From Pilaira anomala (Eukaryota > Mucoromycota > Mucoromycetes > Mucorales > Mucoraceae), in the NCBI GenBank assembly GCA_025716855.1, contig JAIXMQ010000034.1, positions 62,001 through 126,000 on the forward strand: DNA of 64,000 nt. The letters run 5' to 3'. Every line of letters begins with the position of its first letter. The first letter of the stretch is position 1. Shown here piece after piece: positions 22,404 to 33,538 of the stretch. The translations under genes and the position numbers were made by a program. Below the pieces are notes generated by a model. It worked only from the letters and a program-made list of their open reading frames with translations. It did not search any database and had not been told where the DNA came from.

Positions 22404-23660
22404 TTTTATTAAGAGGAGGTAGTATTTGATGGTATGAAAAGAGAAAAGAGATATTAGGTATGAGTATCGTACTGCAACTTTTGATCATTTCCATTTTGGT
22501 AATTTCGAAGTTTCGAAATGTAACGTCAGTTTTACTACTCCGATTTCGTGAATAAAAAAAAGTCCTTCCTAATTCTTCATTGTTTACTTTCTATTGTGTA
22601 TTTATTACCTCTCAAAGTATATTTCTAAGAATTCGTTGCTTAATATTCATTACTTTTCGTCTATAATATAAATAAATTTAATATTTCTTTGTGAATCTCT
22701 GTATTTCCTACTCTTATCTTATTGCTAGTCATCCCACTGTTAAATAATAACTTTGCTGATACTCCTTTAAAGACAACTAGTCGCTAAATACCATTTCTCA
22801 TAAACTAAATATAATAAAGTCTTTCTAAGTTGACAACTAAATAGTCTGGTGCTCACTTTTTCAATCACTTCTTTATTATCTGTATCCTCTTTTTACATTT
22901 AATAACTATCCGCAACATATACAACTAAATAATCCCTAGCTGTATCAACGTGATGGCTATATATTTTTTTTTGTTGGTTCTGGTGTCACCTCTTGAAATT
23001 AATATATAACAAGTATTGGGAGCGTATATTGAGAAAGAAAGACACGTTTTGTACAAAAGGGACGAATTGAGGAATTCGGAAAGTTTTTTTTTATAACGTT
23101 ACACTCTGCCAATTTTTCGAAAATCAAAGATTTGAAACAACTTTTGCTTTCAGTCGATTTAGATCTGGTGGCACGTTATTTAGATTCATTTTTCCGGATG
23201 AGAAAACTATTTTGATTTAAATATGTAAATTGGAGAAGTATCGATCTGTTGGTGGTGTAAAAATTGAGGACACGATTGTTATTACTGCTACATAATAGAC
23301 ACGAAAACCATTCGAAATTGAGTCATTAATGAATAGTAGTAGTTAGAGCTTCTCTTAAAAACCAAAAATCTTATCAAAGCATTATAAGATACAAATATAT
23401 ATATACATATAAAAACATCATTACACAGACATACTTTTTTAATATCTTAATAAAATAAATAGCTTATAGACCCCACATAAATACCTAAAACTTTTTTTTT
23501 AAAAATATCTCAACAACTTTAAAATAAATAAACTTCTTCTTCATCTGATTTCAAAAAGCATCTATGTAGATCACGCTTTGGAACTAGAACTGACAGGGCC
23601 CTGACCTGATACTTTAACATTTGCGTTATTGTTGGGCTTTTCTAAATGTAATATGTAACA

Positions 23661-23691
<31 letters not shown>

Positions 23692-25006
23692 GCATGCATA
23701 TCTTCGGGCATAAAAACTTGCTCAATTAACGCGTAAGATTTAAACCTCAAAACTTAATGACAACTATTGGCTACACACATAATGTTTTATTGAAAAAAAA
23801 AAAGGTGGAAAACGAAAAAAAAAGAGAGGGAACATATTGGTGATCTTTTACGGTACTTTCAATATCTGTAGTACGCACTGAATTTGCTTTTTTTTTTGAG
23901 TTACATGAAAAATCCTGCAAGCTCGTTTTACTGTTAGAGTTTATAAAATGTATTAGACTTTGTTGCTACTGATGAAATGTTTGAGAAGTTCTAGAATGTT
24001 TCCTTGGAACGATACATGGCCTCGATAACTTAATCTAATTCGCTGTAGTTTTTTCTCGAAAACTTCGCGTGTTGTGTGTACGTAAAATGGAAAGGTGTAA
24101 AACCACCAGCGAGCGTTTTTTTTTAAAAAAAACAGTATCCAACAGTTTATAAGGCCAAGAAAAAAAAAGTATACATAAGATATTTTGATGACTGTAGTGT
24201 GAGAGAGAGAGAAAAGATGTTCAATTCATTATTTTATCAACTATAAAAAGATAGTTTCACATTGGAATAAGGACAGGGGAAGGAGCAAATCTTATACATC
24301 ACATCTCACCGAGATATAATTAGAGAAAAAGAGAACTGGAGTCTTAATATTAACTATGTGATATATAGAAGAGATGTGACAGAATACTGATTATTGAAAT
24401 GAGAAGGTTGCTTTTTTAAAAGAAAATACAATGTATTTAAACACGTCACTTACAAGAACAAACAAAAGCTTATAAATCGATCAAAGCAGCTACTTGTTTT
24501 ATTATCATTGTTATCTAATACTCTGTGAGCAGGATGAACAAAAACCCCATGGTTGCTATGGATATATAATAAAGCTATATGGAATCAAGAAGATTACCAA
24601 ATATCTGTAGTTATGTAAACAAACCCATATCAGACAAAATAATTTTGAGCTATTCATTTAACTATAATAAACATTATACATGAATAGGAATTATATCGCA
24701 TACCCATTTGGAGAATCTAACTCTTATTCAAAAAGAAAATACGTAACTATATCTCTTTTTTTTTCTTCTTTAAAGTAGTCAATTTATGGATTAAAATATA
24801 GTTGGAACTATCTTCACACTTTGTTTCGATATTTATTATTAATAACATAAGTTAAAACTGTATATTATACAGGTCAAATCAAGATTCAAACATTTATTCA
24901 ATCTACATTATTTGTGTAATTGGATGGATTATTATAAATAAAATATCACTTGATTTTTTTTTTAAGTTCATTTCAGGGAAACTGATTTCATGGTTTTTAA
25001 AATTTA
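22404..25006. other. Intergenic, no supported gene
   Basis: AT-rich DNA with a 28-T run at 23664-23691, a (TA)n tract near 23395-23410 and other A/T runs. No open frame with family or exon support on either strand. Confidence 0.5.
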
Positions 25007-25318
25007 CAGTGCTTCCACTCTCAAATCGAACTCGTTGGTGCATTTTTCGAAAATGAAATGGAACGAACCTATAATGTTTCCAGTACCATCTTCATAAAAA
25101 AATTGCATGTTATACTAGTATTTATTTAAAGTAGATCTCAAAAGGTGACCAAATGGATTGACCAACTGATTTTCGAAAAGGTGACCAAGTGAAGCTCAAA
25201 AAAGTGACCAATTGGACTTCAAAAAAATGTCCAATTAGGGTAAAAATAAGTGGGAAATTGGTTTTAAAAATCCGACCAATATTTTCAAAAAAGTGTCCAA
25301 TTGAGGGTGGACGCACTG
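25007..25318. mobile_element. 312-bp non-autonomous Tc1/mariner derivative
   Basis: Flanked by TA (25005-25006 and 25319-25320). The right end (GAGGGTGGACGCACTG) is identical to the ends of the full element at 11616-13264. The left end CAGTGCTTCCACTCTCAAAT is a diverged version of CAGTGCGTCCACCCTCAATT. From about 25071 it matches the start of the parental transposase gene (TACCATCTTCATAAAAAAAT), then the parental 5' leader. It then continues as the inverse of the parent's long LEFT end, including the extra block of about 65 bp, rather than the parent's right end. It is a deletion derivative or recombinant that could have been moved in trans. Confidence 0.85.
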
Positions 25319-25320
25319 TA

Positions 25321-25531
25321 GTATAGCGTCGTAATAGAATGGCAGTATAAAAAGGTCTCTTTCTTTAAAAAATTTTTTTTATCATAAATTAAAAGTGAGA
25401 GAGCGAGGCAGATTTAACTATATCAAGAATTATATTACCTTGGCATTGACCACCAAAAGCTTTAATGCAATTGTATATTTAGTTAAACTGATATGGCTGC
25501 TTTATTTTTGCTTAAGCAAAATGGCATAACT
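25321..25531. repeat. Segmental duplication copy A, first part
   Basis: Matches 30775-30985 with scattered differences: GTCGTAATAGAATGG, AATTAAAAGTGA, GATATGGCTGCTTTATTTTT and CTTAAGCAAAATGGCAT occur in the same order and orientation. It begins directly at the right end of the Tc1 derivative. Confidence 0.85.
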
Positions 25532-27589
25532 AAGATTTTTATTAAATAATTTCAATAAGGGTTTGAAAGAATTTGGTAACAAAAAAAAAACTAGTATCAA
25601 TTTTAGTTCACTGGAGACTATTTTGCAGAAAAACACTGAGAAGACAATCTACAGCTTATGACAACGTTGTCCAAACGGATATACCTCACGAATTAGAAAG
25701 TAGGAAACATGCCGGTATACCAATTGATGATGAATAACAGAAAAAAAAAATTGCTACCTAGCATATACAAATTAAAAATTGCTGTGAATTGTATAGTATG
25801 TCGTTTCGTATAAATGTCTACTGACTAGGCATAGGATGCATTGTATCACCTATAGCAAGTATATGTGATTAATAATGCCTTGCAAGAAATATTTTAAATA
25901 CATATGTACCTTCCTTTATATAAAGTCATCCTTATTCAAGTCAACGTCCTAAAAACTTGAAACTTCTTTGCTATATATTTTGCCAGTGATCCCATTTTCT
26001 ATAAACCGTATCTTACTGTCTTTCTTTAATTTTAGTTTTGTCTTTATACGGTAAAAAAAAAAAAAAGCATGATACACAAAAAAGCTAAAATCCTGCAAAA
26101 TGCATAGCTGCAAAACTCAGTTAGATATGCATATGGGACGTCATCATATTTTTGCTGCAGCCTATTTTTATTTACAATTGACCCCCGTTTTTACGTTTCT
26201 TTTCTTTTTTCTTTAGTATTGGTTGTAGTAGCTTACTGCTTGCTTTCGTCGACGGTTGACTATTTGACTGGACGTCAAGATTTACTGGTCAATGTGTGGG
26301 TATCGGCATCTTTCGGGGTGTCTTTACCTTATCTGTTGCTTCTAGCTTGCCGGTTCAAGTAATGCTGGGCCTGCTAGTTCCAGAGATGCCAGAATTACTG
26401 ACACACTGAAGCCTTAATTGGTTTTGGGATTGAGATTGACAAATGTCCAGATACCCTTGTCGCACCAGCGGTCCTGGCATTTCTCTTTCTAAATGGCATT
26501 TGCGATAGGTCACTCTTGGACTGGTTTGTATCTTTCTTATGTCAGAAGTTAGATCATTCCTATAGTTTGAATAAAGTGCCCATTGTATTTGGTAAGTTAG
26601 TCTTGCGGACATTTAGAAGACTGGAATCCCAGTTATCGTCAGGCGGTTGGTGCGTCTTCACGCTAGGACAACCATCTTCCTTACCATTATTTGATCTTTC
26701 TTTCGAGTCATTTTGAATAATGTGATGGGTGCGCTGTTGTGGCTTCGGTCATGTAAGGATCCCTACTAATAGGTCTTGTGTTTGAAGTTGGGGATGGCAC
26801 TTGATTGAAAATGTAGGTCTTCTGAAAGCAATGTTTGTAGGCACAACTGTATTCGTTCTCACTATCACTACAGGGTTCTAACTCTGTCATTTTTGGGACC
26901 AGATGTACTTCCGCCTTCTCGTGGCTGTTGTCCTGTAAGTAGTAAAAATAATATACGCGTATATTATATTTGCGAAACTAAGAGGAGTACTTGTGTGAAA
27001 TATGTTTATAAATAAAATCACTTTTTTTTTTATCATACATGTGTAAAGACTAGTTTTATAAGATACAATGTTTACATGCATATATGACCAACTGTTGGTT
27101 TTTACTAATAGTTATAACTAATGTAAAGGAAGCTCACAGCGGCAGTGTGGATATAGAAAATGATAATAGTGCTGATAATGTTGTTATGAATATGAGGAAT
27201 GTGATGACATGAATGATGTCGATGTGGATATTGTAGATTGTAAAGACAAGATCATAAGTATCCTGTGCAGTAGTGACTATGAATAAAAATACACGATCCT
27301 GCAAATCCTTGGATACCTAATTCCTTTTATCTTTTTGATTTCACCTTCCTAAAACACTGTATGTATACACCTATTAAGAAAAATGTTTAAAGACTGTAGT
27401 ACATCTGAACAGCCACTCTCCAACATTGTGTACAGAACGTAGACTGGAGAGAAAACTATATAAGAGCTGTATAATAAATACACGAATTTCATATTTAAAT
27501 CATTTATTGGATCCAAAATCATTTATATTCTATCACTTTATAAATAACTGATTGATATTTCAAATTATAGGTAACAATTTCATTAGCAA
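25532..27589. other. Segment present in copy A only; GC-richer patch with broken frames
   Basis: This roughly 2-kb stretch separates the two parts of duplication copy A and is missing from copy B. Between about 26200 and 26950 the base composition is visibly less AT-rich than the flanks. Minus-strand fragments occur there (MTELEPCSDSENEYSCAYKH at 26890, KDQIMVRKMVVLA, EREMPGPLVRQGYLDI). A plus-strand acidic tail lies near 27130-27290 (HSGSVDIENDNSADN, then CDDMNDVDVDIVDCKDK in a shifted frame). None joins into a gene I recognise. It may be a decayed gene or element inserted into copy A. Confidence 0.4.
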
Positions 27590-28163
27590 TATGTAACTAT
27601 CCTCAAGGATAAGAAAATTAACAGTTATAGCAATATACATAACTAGTGAATGATACTTATAAAAATCTAGTGAATGATATTTAAAAATATATATATATAT
27701 ATATATATGTACCACAAATAAATTCGAGAAACACTTTGAAATAAAATGGCAAAATGTGGTTCATTGTACACTTTTATTAGGAATTAATGGTAACTAACTA
27801 TATTGGAAAAAAATTCCGTTCAAAGACAAAAACAAATGATTTATGATTATACAGAATAAAAATAGGAATAAAAAAATGAAAACTAGTAATAAAAATAGTT
27901 TCAAAAAGAACTAATTGCGTTTAATTGAAAATATAAGAAAAGAAAAAGGGTGATATTAATACACAAAGGATTAGATTAAATTAAAATAAACAAGTTACTT
28001 ATACCTAAATGCACCTGTGGGGGAAGAAATCCGTGATAACTGTTCGGGAAGGTTATTGTTATTGTTACTGTTATTGCTGTTGAACAGCGATAGACTTAAC
28101 AGGGCCAATTGCTAGGGAGGAGCAAATGTCATGAGAGCTAAAGCCAAAAAAAAAAAAGTTTTT
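27590..28163. repeat. Segmental duplication copy A, second part
   Basis: Matches 30987-31570: CCTCAAGGATAA, CATAACTAGTGAATGATA, AGGAATTAATGGTAACTAAC, ATTCCGTTCAAAGACAAAA and ATGTCATGAGAGCTAAAGCC occur in the same order. A (TA)n microsatellite lies near 27688-27710. Fold-back copy 2 begins right after it. Confidence 0.85.
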
Positions 28164-28165
28164 TT

Positions 28166-30768
28166 CTTTGTTACAGCGAAAAAAAATGAGCCAATCAAAT
28201 CATCGGAAAAAGAGGAAAAAGTGAATTTTTAGGTAAAAATCAGCAGGTCCCGACCTTTGGATTTTTTCAAGTGTTTTAAATGTGGATATATCTCGGGATT
28301 ATAAGAATTTTAGAGCAAAGATATTGAATGGTTTCTAATATAAAATTTGACGCTCTTTCGAATGGTGTAAAAATCAAAGTAGAGTAATTATAAAGATTAA
28401 TGTTATTGTGAAAAAGTCAAATTACGGTTTTTGTTAGGGCAGGTATATTTTTCATATCTAAAGTTATGAATCCAAATACATGAAAAAATGCGTCTTTAAA
28501 TTCTGCATCGACTGTATATCATGTTGTATATTAGAATAATTGATTTAAGATGACTTTAATTTGACAAGAAAGAAAATTTTGTCCATATCTCGATTTTTTT
28601 TTTCATTTTAGGGGTAAAAAACGGGGTGTCCATAGGGGGTAGTGGTGCATCTAGTCTACTTTTATAGGGTGTGTAACGTTTCACACTGCTTAAATCCTAT
28701 ATACACCCCGTTTGTTTTTTTCCTTTAAAAATGTAAAGATATTGACAAAATTTTCTTTCTTGTCAAATTAAAGTCATCTTAAATCAAGTATTCTAATATA
28801 CAATGTGATATACAGTCGATGCAGAATTTGATGGCACATCTGTCTATGGATTTAAAATGATATGTCTAGAAGCATAAAATATACTTGCCCTAAACAAAGA
28901 CTGTAAATTCGACTTTCTTAAAAATACAATAATAGCCATTAATCTTTATAATTACTTTACTTTGATTTTTACTTCATTCAAATTTTATACTAGAAACTAT
29001 TCAATAGCTTTCCTCTAAAAGCTTTATAATACCAACATATATTATCCACATTTATGTAAGCATTCAAAAAAATCAAAAAAGCTCGGGAAACAGTTTTTGC
29101 TAGAGAAAGTATATTTTTTATATATAAAAAAATATATCTTTGTATGAAGATATCTGCCCATCTAAATTTAAATTTTCTGGATATATATTGTATAATAAAA
29201 TGGTTAGTATTGAAGGAATTTACTTTGACATGAAAGATTTCTAGGGCTTAAAATTTAAGCTGTGTTTAGTTAATTTAGAGTGGTGACTCACCACCAATAA
29301 GCGCGCCTCATATAAACTACACACACCACATATTTAAGCCCAGAAAACCTTTCATGTCAAAGTAAAGTCCTTCAATATTAACTATTTTATTATACAATAC
29401 TATATCCAGAAAATTCTAAATTTATATGGGCAGATGATTGTATATAAAGATGTATTTTTTTATATGTAAAAAATATACTTTTTCTAACAAAAACTGTTTT
29501 CCTTACATGCACTACAAATGGAGAGTGCATGTAGCATGGTCTACATACACCTCGTTTTTCAGTCCCAGAAATCAAAATTTTGACAAAAAATACCTTCTTG
29601 TCAAAGTAACGTCCCTCTAAATCAACTATTTCATTAAACAATATGATATACAGAAAGTGCAGAATTTGAAGGCGCATCTTTCTAAATAATTCGATTTATA
29701 TTATTAGAAACAGAAAATATACTTGCCCTAATAAAAACTTTATTTCGTTTTCTGACAATAACCATTAATATTTTAATTATTTTATTTTGATTTTTACATC
29801 ATTCGAAAGAGTGCAAAATTCTGTATTTACCGTTAAAAGAACAAGCGTTAAACCTTTTTAATGTAAAGATATATCTACCTTTCTGATTTTTGAAAAAATC
29901 CATAGGGGGGGACTAGCAAATTTTTCTAAAAAATGGAATTTTTTTCACAGCTTAAAAAAAATAAAAATTAGAAATGCAGATATATCTTTGTATTTAAATG
30001 GTTTTAAAGTTTAGCTTTTTATTGATGTCTAAGGTAGAATTTGACGCTCTTTCGAATGGTGTAAAAATCAAAGTAGCATAATTATAAAGTTTAATAGTCA
30101 TTGCGAGAAAGCACAGCTTTATTAGGACATGTATATTTTTTATATACAAGATAATAAATCTAAATGCATAGAAATCTTAGTTTTTAAATTCTACATCTTT
30201 GGAATATAACATTGTCTAACAAAATACGTCTGTATCCTGATTTGGTTTTTTTCCTGTTTTTGGACCTAAAAATTGAGATTTGGGTCCAAATTTCTTTCTT
30301 TTCAAATTAAAGTCTTTTATTTCACCTATTCTATTTTACTATATAATATACAATCGATGCAGAATTTGAAGGCGCATCTTTCTATTGATTTAGAATTATT
30401 ATTTTGTATGTAGAAAATATACTTGCCCTAACAAAAACTGTATATCGTTTTTTCATAATACCTATAAATATTTGTTACTATTTTACTTTGCTTTTTGCAT
30501 CATTAAAAAGAGCGTCAAATTCTACATGTATTGGTAAAAAGCTAAGCTTTAAAACCTTTTTAATGTAAAGATGTATGGATATTTCTGAATCTTGAAAAAA
30601 TCCATAGGGGGGGACTGGCTTATTTTTGCCTAAAAATACACTTTTTCCTCCTTTTCCGATGATTTGATTGGCTCGAAAATCTTTTCGCTACAACAAAAAA
30701 AATCATGTCTACAATACCTCGTTTTTCTTTATCAAAAAGACTAATTAAGGCCAGTAAACACAGGTAGT
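28166..30768. mobile_element. Fold-back modular inverted-repeat element, copy 2 (longer copy)
   Basis: The outer inverted ends are TTGTTACAGCG...GAGCCAATCAAATCATCGG (from 28168) and CCGATGATTTGATTGGCTCG...CGCTACAACA (to about 30698). Three internal palindromes can be traced: arms 28270-28630 and 28690-29040 around ACGGGGTGTCC; arms about 29093-29250 and 29335-29500 around the GGTGGTGAGTCACCACC-like centre near 29285; arms about 30030-30260 and 30295-30540 around TTTGGACC/GGGTCCAAA. One unpaired arm lies at about 29560-29900. A shared motif (GACGCTCTTTCGAATGGTGT and TAAAAATCAAAGTAG) recurs in each arm in the matching orientation. Copy 1 lacks about 28724-29300. No open frame of note was found; frames at 29390-29677 are shadows of the repeats. 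Confidence 0.8.
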
Positions 30769-30774
30769 GTAGCG

Positions 30775-31585
30775 TAGGGCTTTACTGTCGTAATAGAATG
30801 GTAGTATCAAAAGGTCTCTTCCTTTAAAAAATTTTTTTCACCATAAATTAAAAGTGAAAGAGGCAGATTTAACTATATCAAGAATTATATATTACCTTGG
30901 CATATTGACCACCAAAAGTTTTAATGCAATTGTATAGTTAGTTAAACTGATATGGCTGCTTTATTTTTGCTTAAGCAAAATGGCATGTCCTCAAGGATAA
31001 AGAAAATTAACAATTATAGCAATGTACATACATAACTAGTGAATGATATTGAAAGATTTATATGTATAATATGTATATATATATATTCCAAATAAACTCG
31101 AGAAACGCTCTGAAATAAAATGGCAAAATGTGTGGCTTTCATTGTACACTTGTATTAGGAATTAATGGTAACTAACTATATTGGAGGAAAATTCCGTTCA
31201 AAGACAAAACAAATGATGTATGATTATACTCAACAGAATAAAAACACATAATAAAAAAAAAAAAAAAAATGAAAACTAGTAACAAAAATAGTTTGAATAA
31301 AAGAACCAAATTGTGTTTAATTGAAAATACAAGAAAAGAAAAAGGGTGATATTAATACACAAAGGCTTAAATTAACAATTTTTTTTTATAAATAAACAAG
31401 TTATACTTACACGCTAAATGCTCCCTGTCGGGGGAAGAAATCAGTGATAACTGTTTTCGAGAAGGTTTATTGTTATTGCTACTGCTATTGCTGTTGAAAA
31501 GCGATAGACTTAACAGAGCCAATTGTTAGGGAAGAGTAAATGTCATGAGAGCTAAAGCCAAAAAAAAAGTTTTTTTTCTCCAATT
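30775..31585. repeat. Segmental duplication copy B (contiguous)
   Basis: Contiguous counterpart of 25321-25531 plus 27590-28163, in the same orientation. The copy-A-only segment would fall between GGCAT and CCTCAAGG at about 30986. It starts just after fold-back copy 2, so the fold-back element lies between the two copies. Confidence 0.85.
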
Positions 31586-32272
31586 CAAATTGGTTTTTCT
31601 TGTACAATTTTTTATTACACATGACTGACATTAAAAATTTACACGATCGAAAAAAAGAGTCAAATAATCAGGCACGCAACCCATATCTCAACTGAAGCTT
31701 TATTTTATACCACACATTTAATTTTTAAATCATTTACATAAATCTCGCTCATTTACACTTTTTTGTTTTTGAATGGTTGTCTGTATCTAAAGAACTCGTT
31801 GATTACATATATAGTATGTATATGGTATCGATGATATGGAAAGTTCGCAAAAGAAAATGGCTGGCTATGCACCAGTAGGTAATTAAGATTGGATTTCCCG
31901 GTTGGTCGGAAAAATATTCAGCCCACGAATCGATTGTCTCAGAAGGTTCGTCAAGTTTCCGTAATTTTGCGTTCAAATGTCCCGTTTATTCTAAATGCTT
32001 CCAGCAATTTGTTCATACCCTCATCGATGATTACTTCATAGAGTCTAGTTCTTTCATCATTAGATAAAGAGCTAGCTATAATGATATCGGTGTGATATAT
32101 GTATAATGTATACCACATAATTAATTTATTTAAATAACTAAAATAGAGAAGGGTGGGTAAATGAATCAAATAAACGTTTTTTTTAAAGATAAAGAGAGAG
32201 ATGCTTAAAATAATGAATGTAGGTATGAACAAATGTTAATGTATGAAGTATATAGAGTTTGATTTTTTTGGC
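31586..32272. other. Intergenic with one exon-like fragment (minus, about 31951-32075)
   Basis: Downstream of the carrier gene. After a possible acceptor near 32077, the minus strand reads ASSLSNDERTRLYEVIIDEG, then MNKLLEAFRINGTFERKI, ending at a TGA at 31951. Composition resembles coding DNA, but no upstream exon or family was recognised. It is probably a gene fragment. Confidence 0.35.
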
Positions 32273-33538
32273 TTAAAGATTTTGTTCTCTTTGCTTGGAG
32301 AAAAAGACTTTGCCCATTTCATAACTACTAATCATGATGGCACAAGAAGGTCCGATTTTGGCCACTCTGGGAGTTAAACCCCTGAATAAACCGCGGAAAC
32401 CATCTTGCTGGTAAATTTGTTTAAGGATACCTGGTACACTTGTAGTTTTTAAGGAGGGTGTATCTCTGCCCACGTCTACTTGTCTTCTTGTCTTTGCAAC
32501 ATCGAATGGTGTCGTAATGGCTGCTGCAAACTAAAGGAAATCAAGTTAGTATGGATTAAGTTATTTATAAATATTAAATACAAACATACCATGCCGGATA
32601 AAGCACCAGCAGCAAATGTTACTTGAAGATCAGTCAATGCTACGTATTGTTTGTTTTGTAATTCAATAGCATTTTTACATTGTTCGTAACCCATCCAGTA
32701 GATTGCAGAGAATGGTACATCTCTCCAGAGTGTAGGAGGTAAACCTCTCCATAAGGCTTGAGATCCGTCTTTTAATACCATATTTTTAACACCATCTAAT
32801 ACATCTATTTAAAAAAGGAGAGTCAATAAAGCATATAATTTGAAATAAATAATGACATAATACGTACGTTTAAAATCATTTACATCAGTCGTTGTAGTAG
32901 CTTGAAGTCTAGTACGAAATAATTCGATAGGTGATATCATTGTTACTGCAATTGTTCTTGCAATTGCACCAGCAGCTAAAGGTGAATAGTCAGCATGATT
33001 CAATTGAGAGTAAGGTTGAATGATATCTCTCAGGTAATCATAACCCACAAAATAAATCACATTGGCTGGGACAGACATAAGTAATGCAGGTGATAATCCT
33101 TTCCATAATGCTGCTACACCTTCATATTTAATAATTTTATAGATACCATCCTATATAAAAATATATATAAAAAAAAAAAGTCTTAAATTTTGACTAATAC
33201 AATAAAAAAAACAAATATTTTTCTTTTTTACTTACGAAAGTGCCCTTGAACAATTCAGGATTCTTTGGAGAATGTAAAGCACATTCATGCAAATTGGCAA
33301 CTTGAACTTTTCCTAAATGAGAAAAGTTTCTTTTGGTAGTTTTGATAGCTTGTGTCAAAGTACAACGATCAAAGGTTAAACAACAAGTTGTTTTTGCATG
33401 GGGTGTATAGACATGTTGTGTTTGAAGTCTCATTTTAATGACGTCCATAGGTGTTACCATCAGTGAAGTAACTAATGCGCCTCCACAGGCTGATAAAAGT
33501 TTTTCATAAGAAGTTGTAGAATATGTTGTATTAGACAT
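32273..33538 (-). CDS. Mitochondrial carrier, SLC25A39/SLC25A40 (Mtm1) type
   Basis: Inner-membrane carrier with three tandem repeats. The SLC25A39/40/Mtm1 group is linked to mitochondrial glutathione import and metal handling. Exons 33538-33236, 33150-32868, 32804-32590 and 32530-32273 join in frame (353 codons with stop). Carrier signatures at each repeat: VTPMDVIKMRLQTQ, then MISPIELFRTRLQ, then TTPFDVAKTRRQ. The characteristic IYKIIKYEGVAALWKGLSPA and WRGLPPTLWRDVPFSAIYW blocks, and the end GFRGLFRGLTPRVAKIGPSC, fit this subgroup. A Cys/His-containing loop between the first helices (TTCCLTFDRCTL) is also typical of the group. The start ATG at 33538 gives a short polar N-terminus. Substrate is inferred from the family only. 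Confidence 0.92.
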
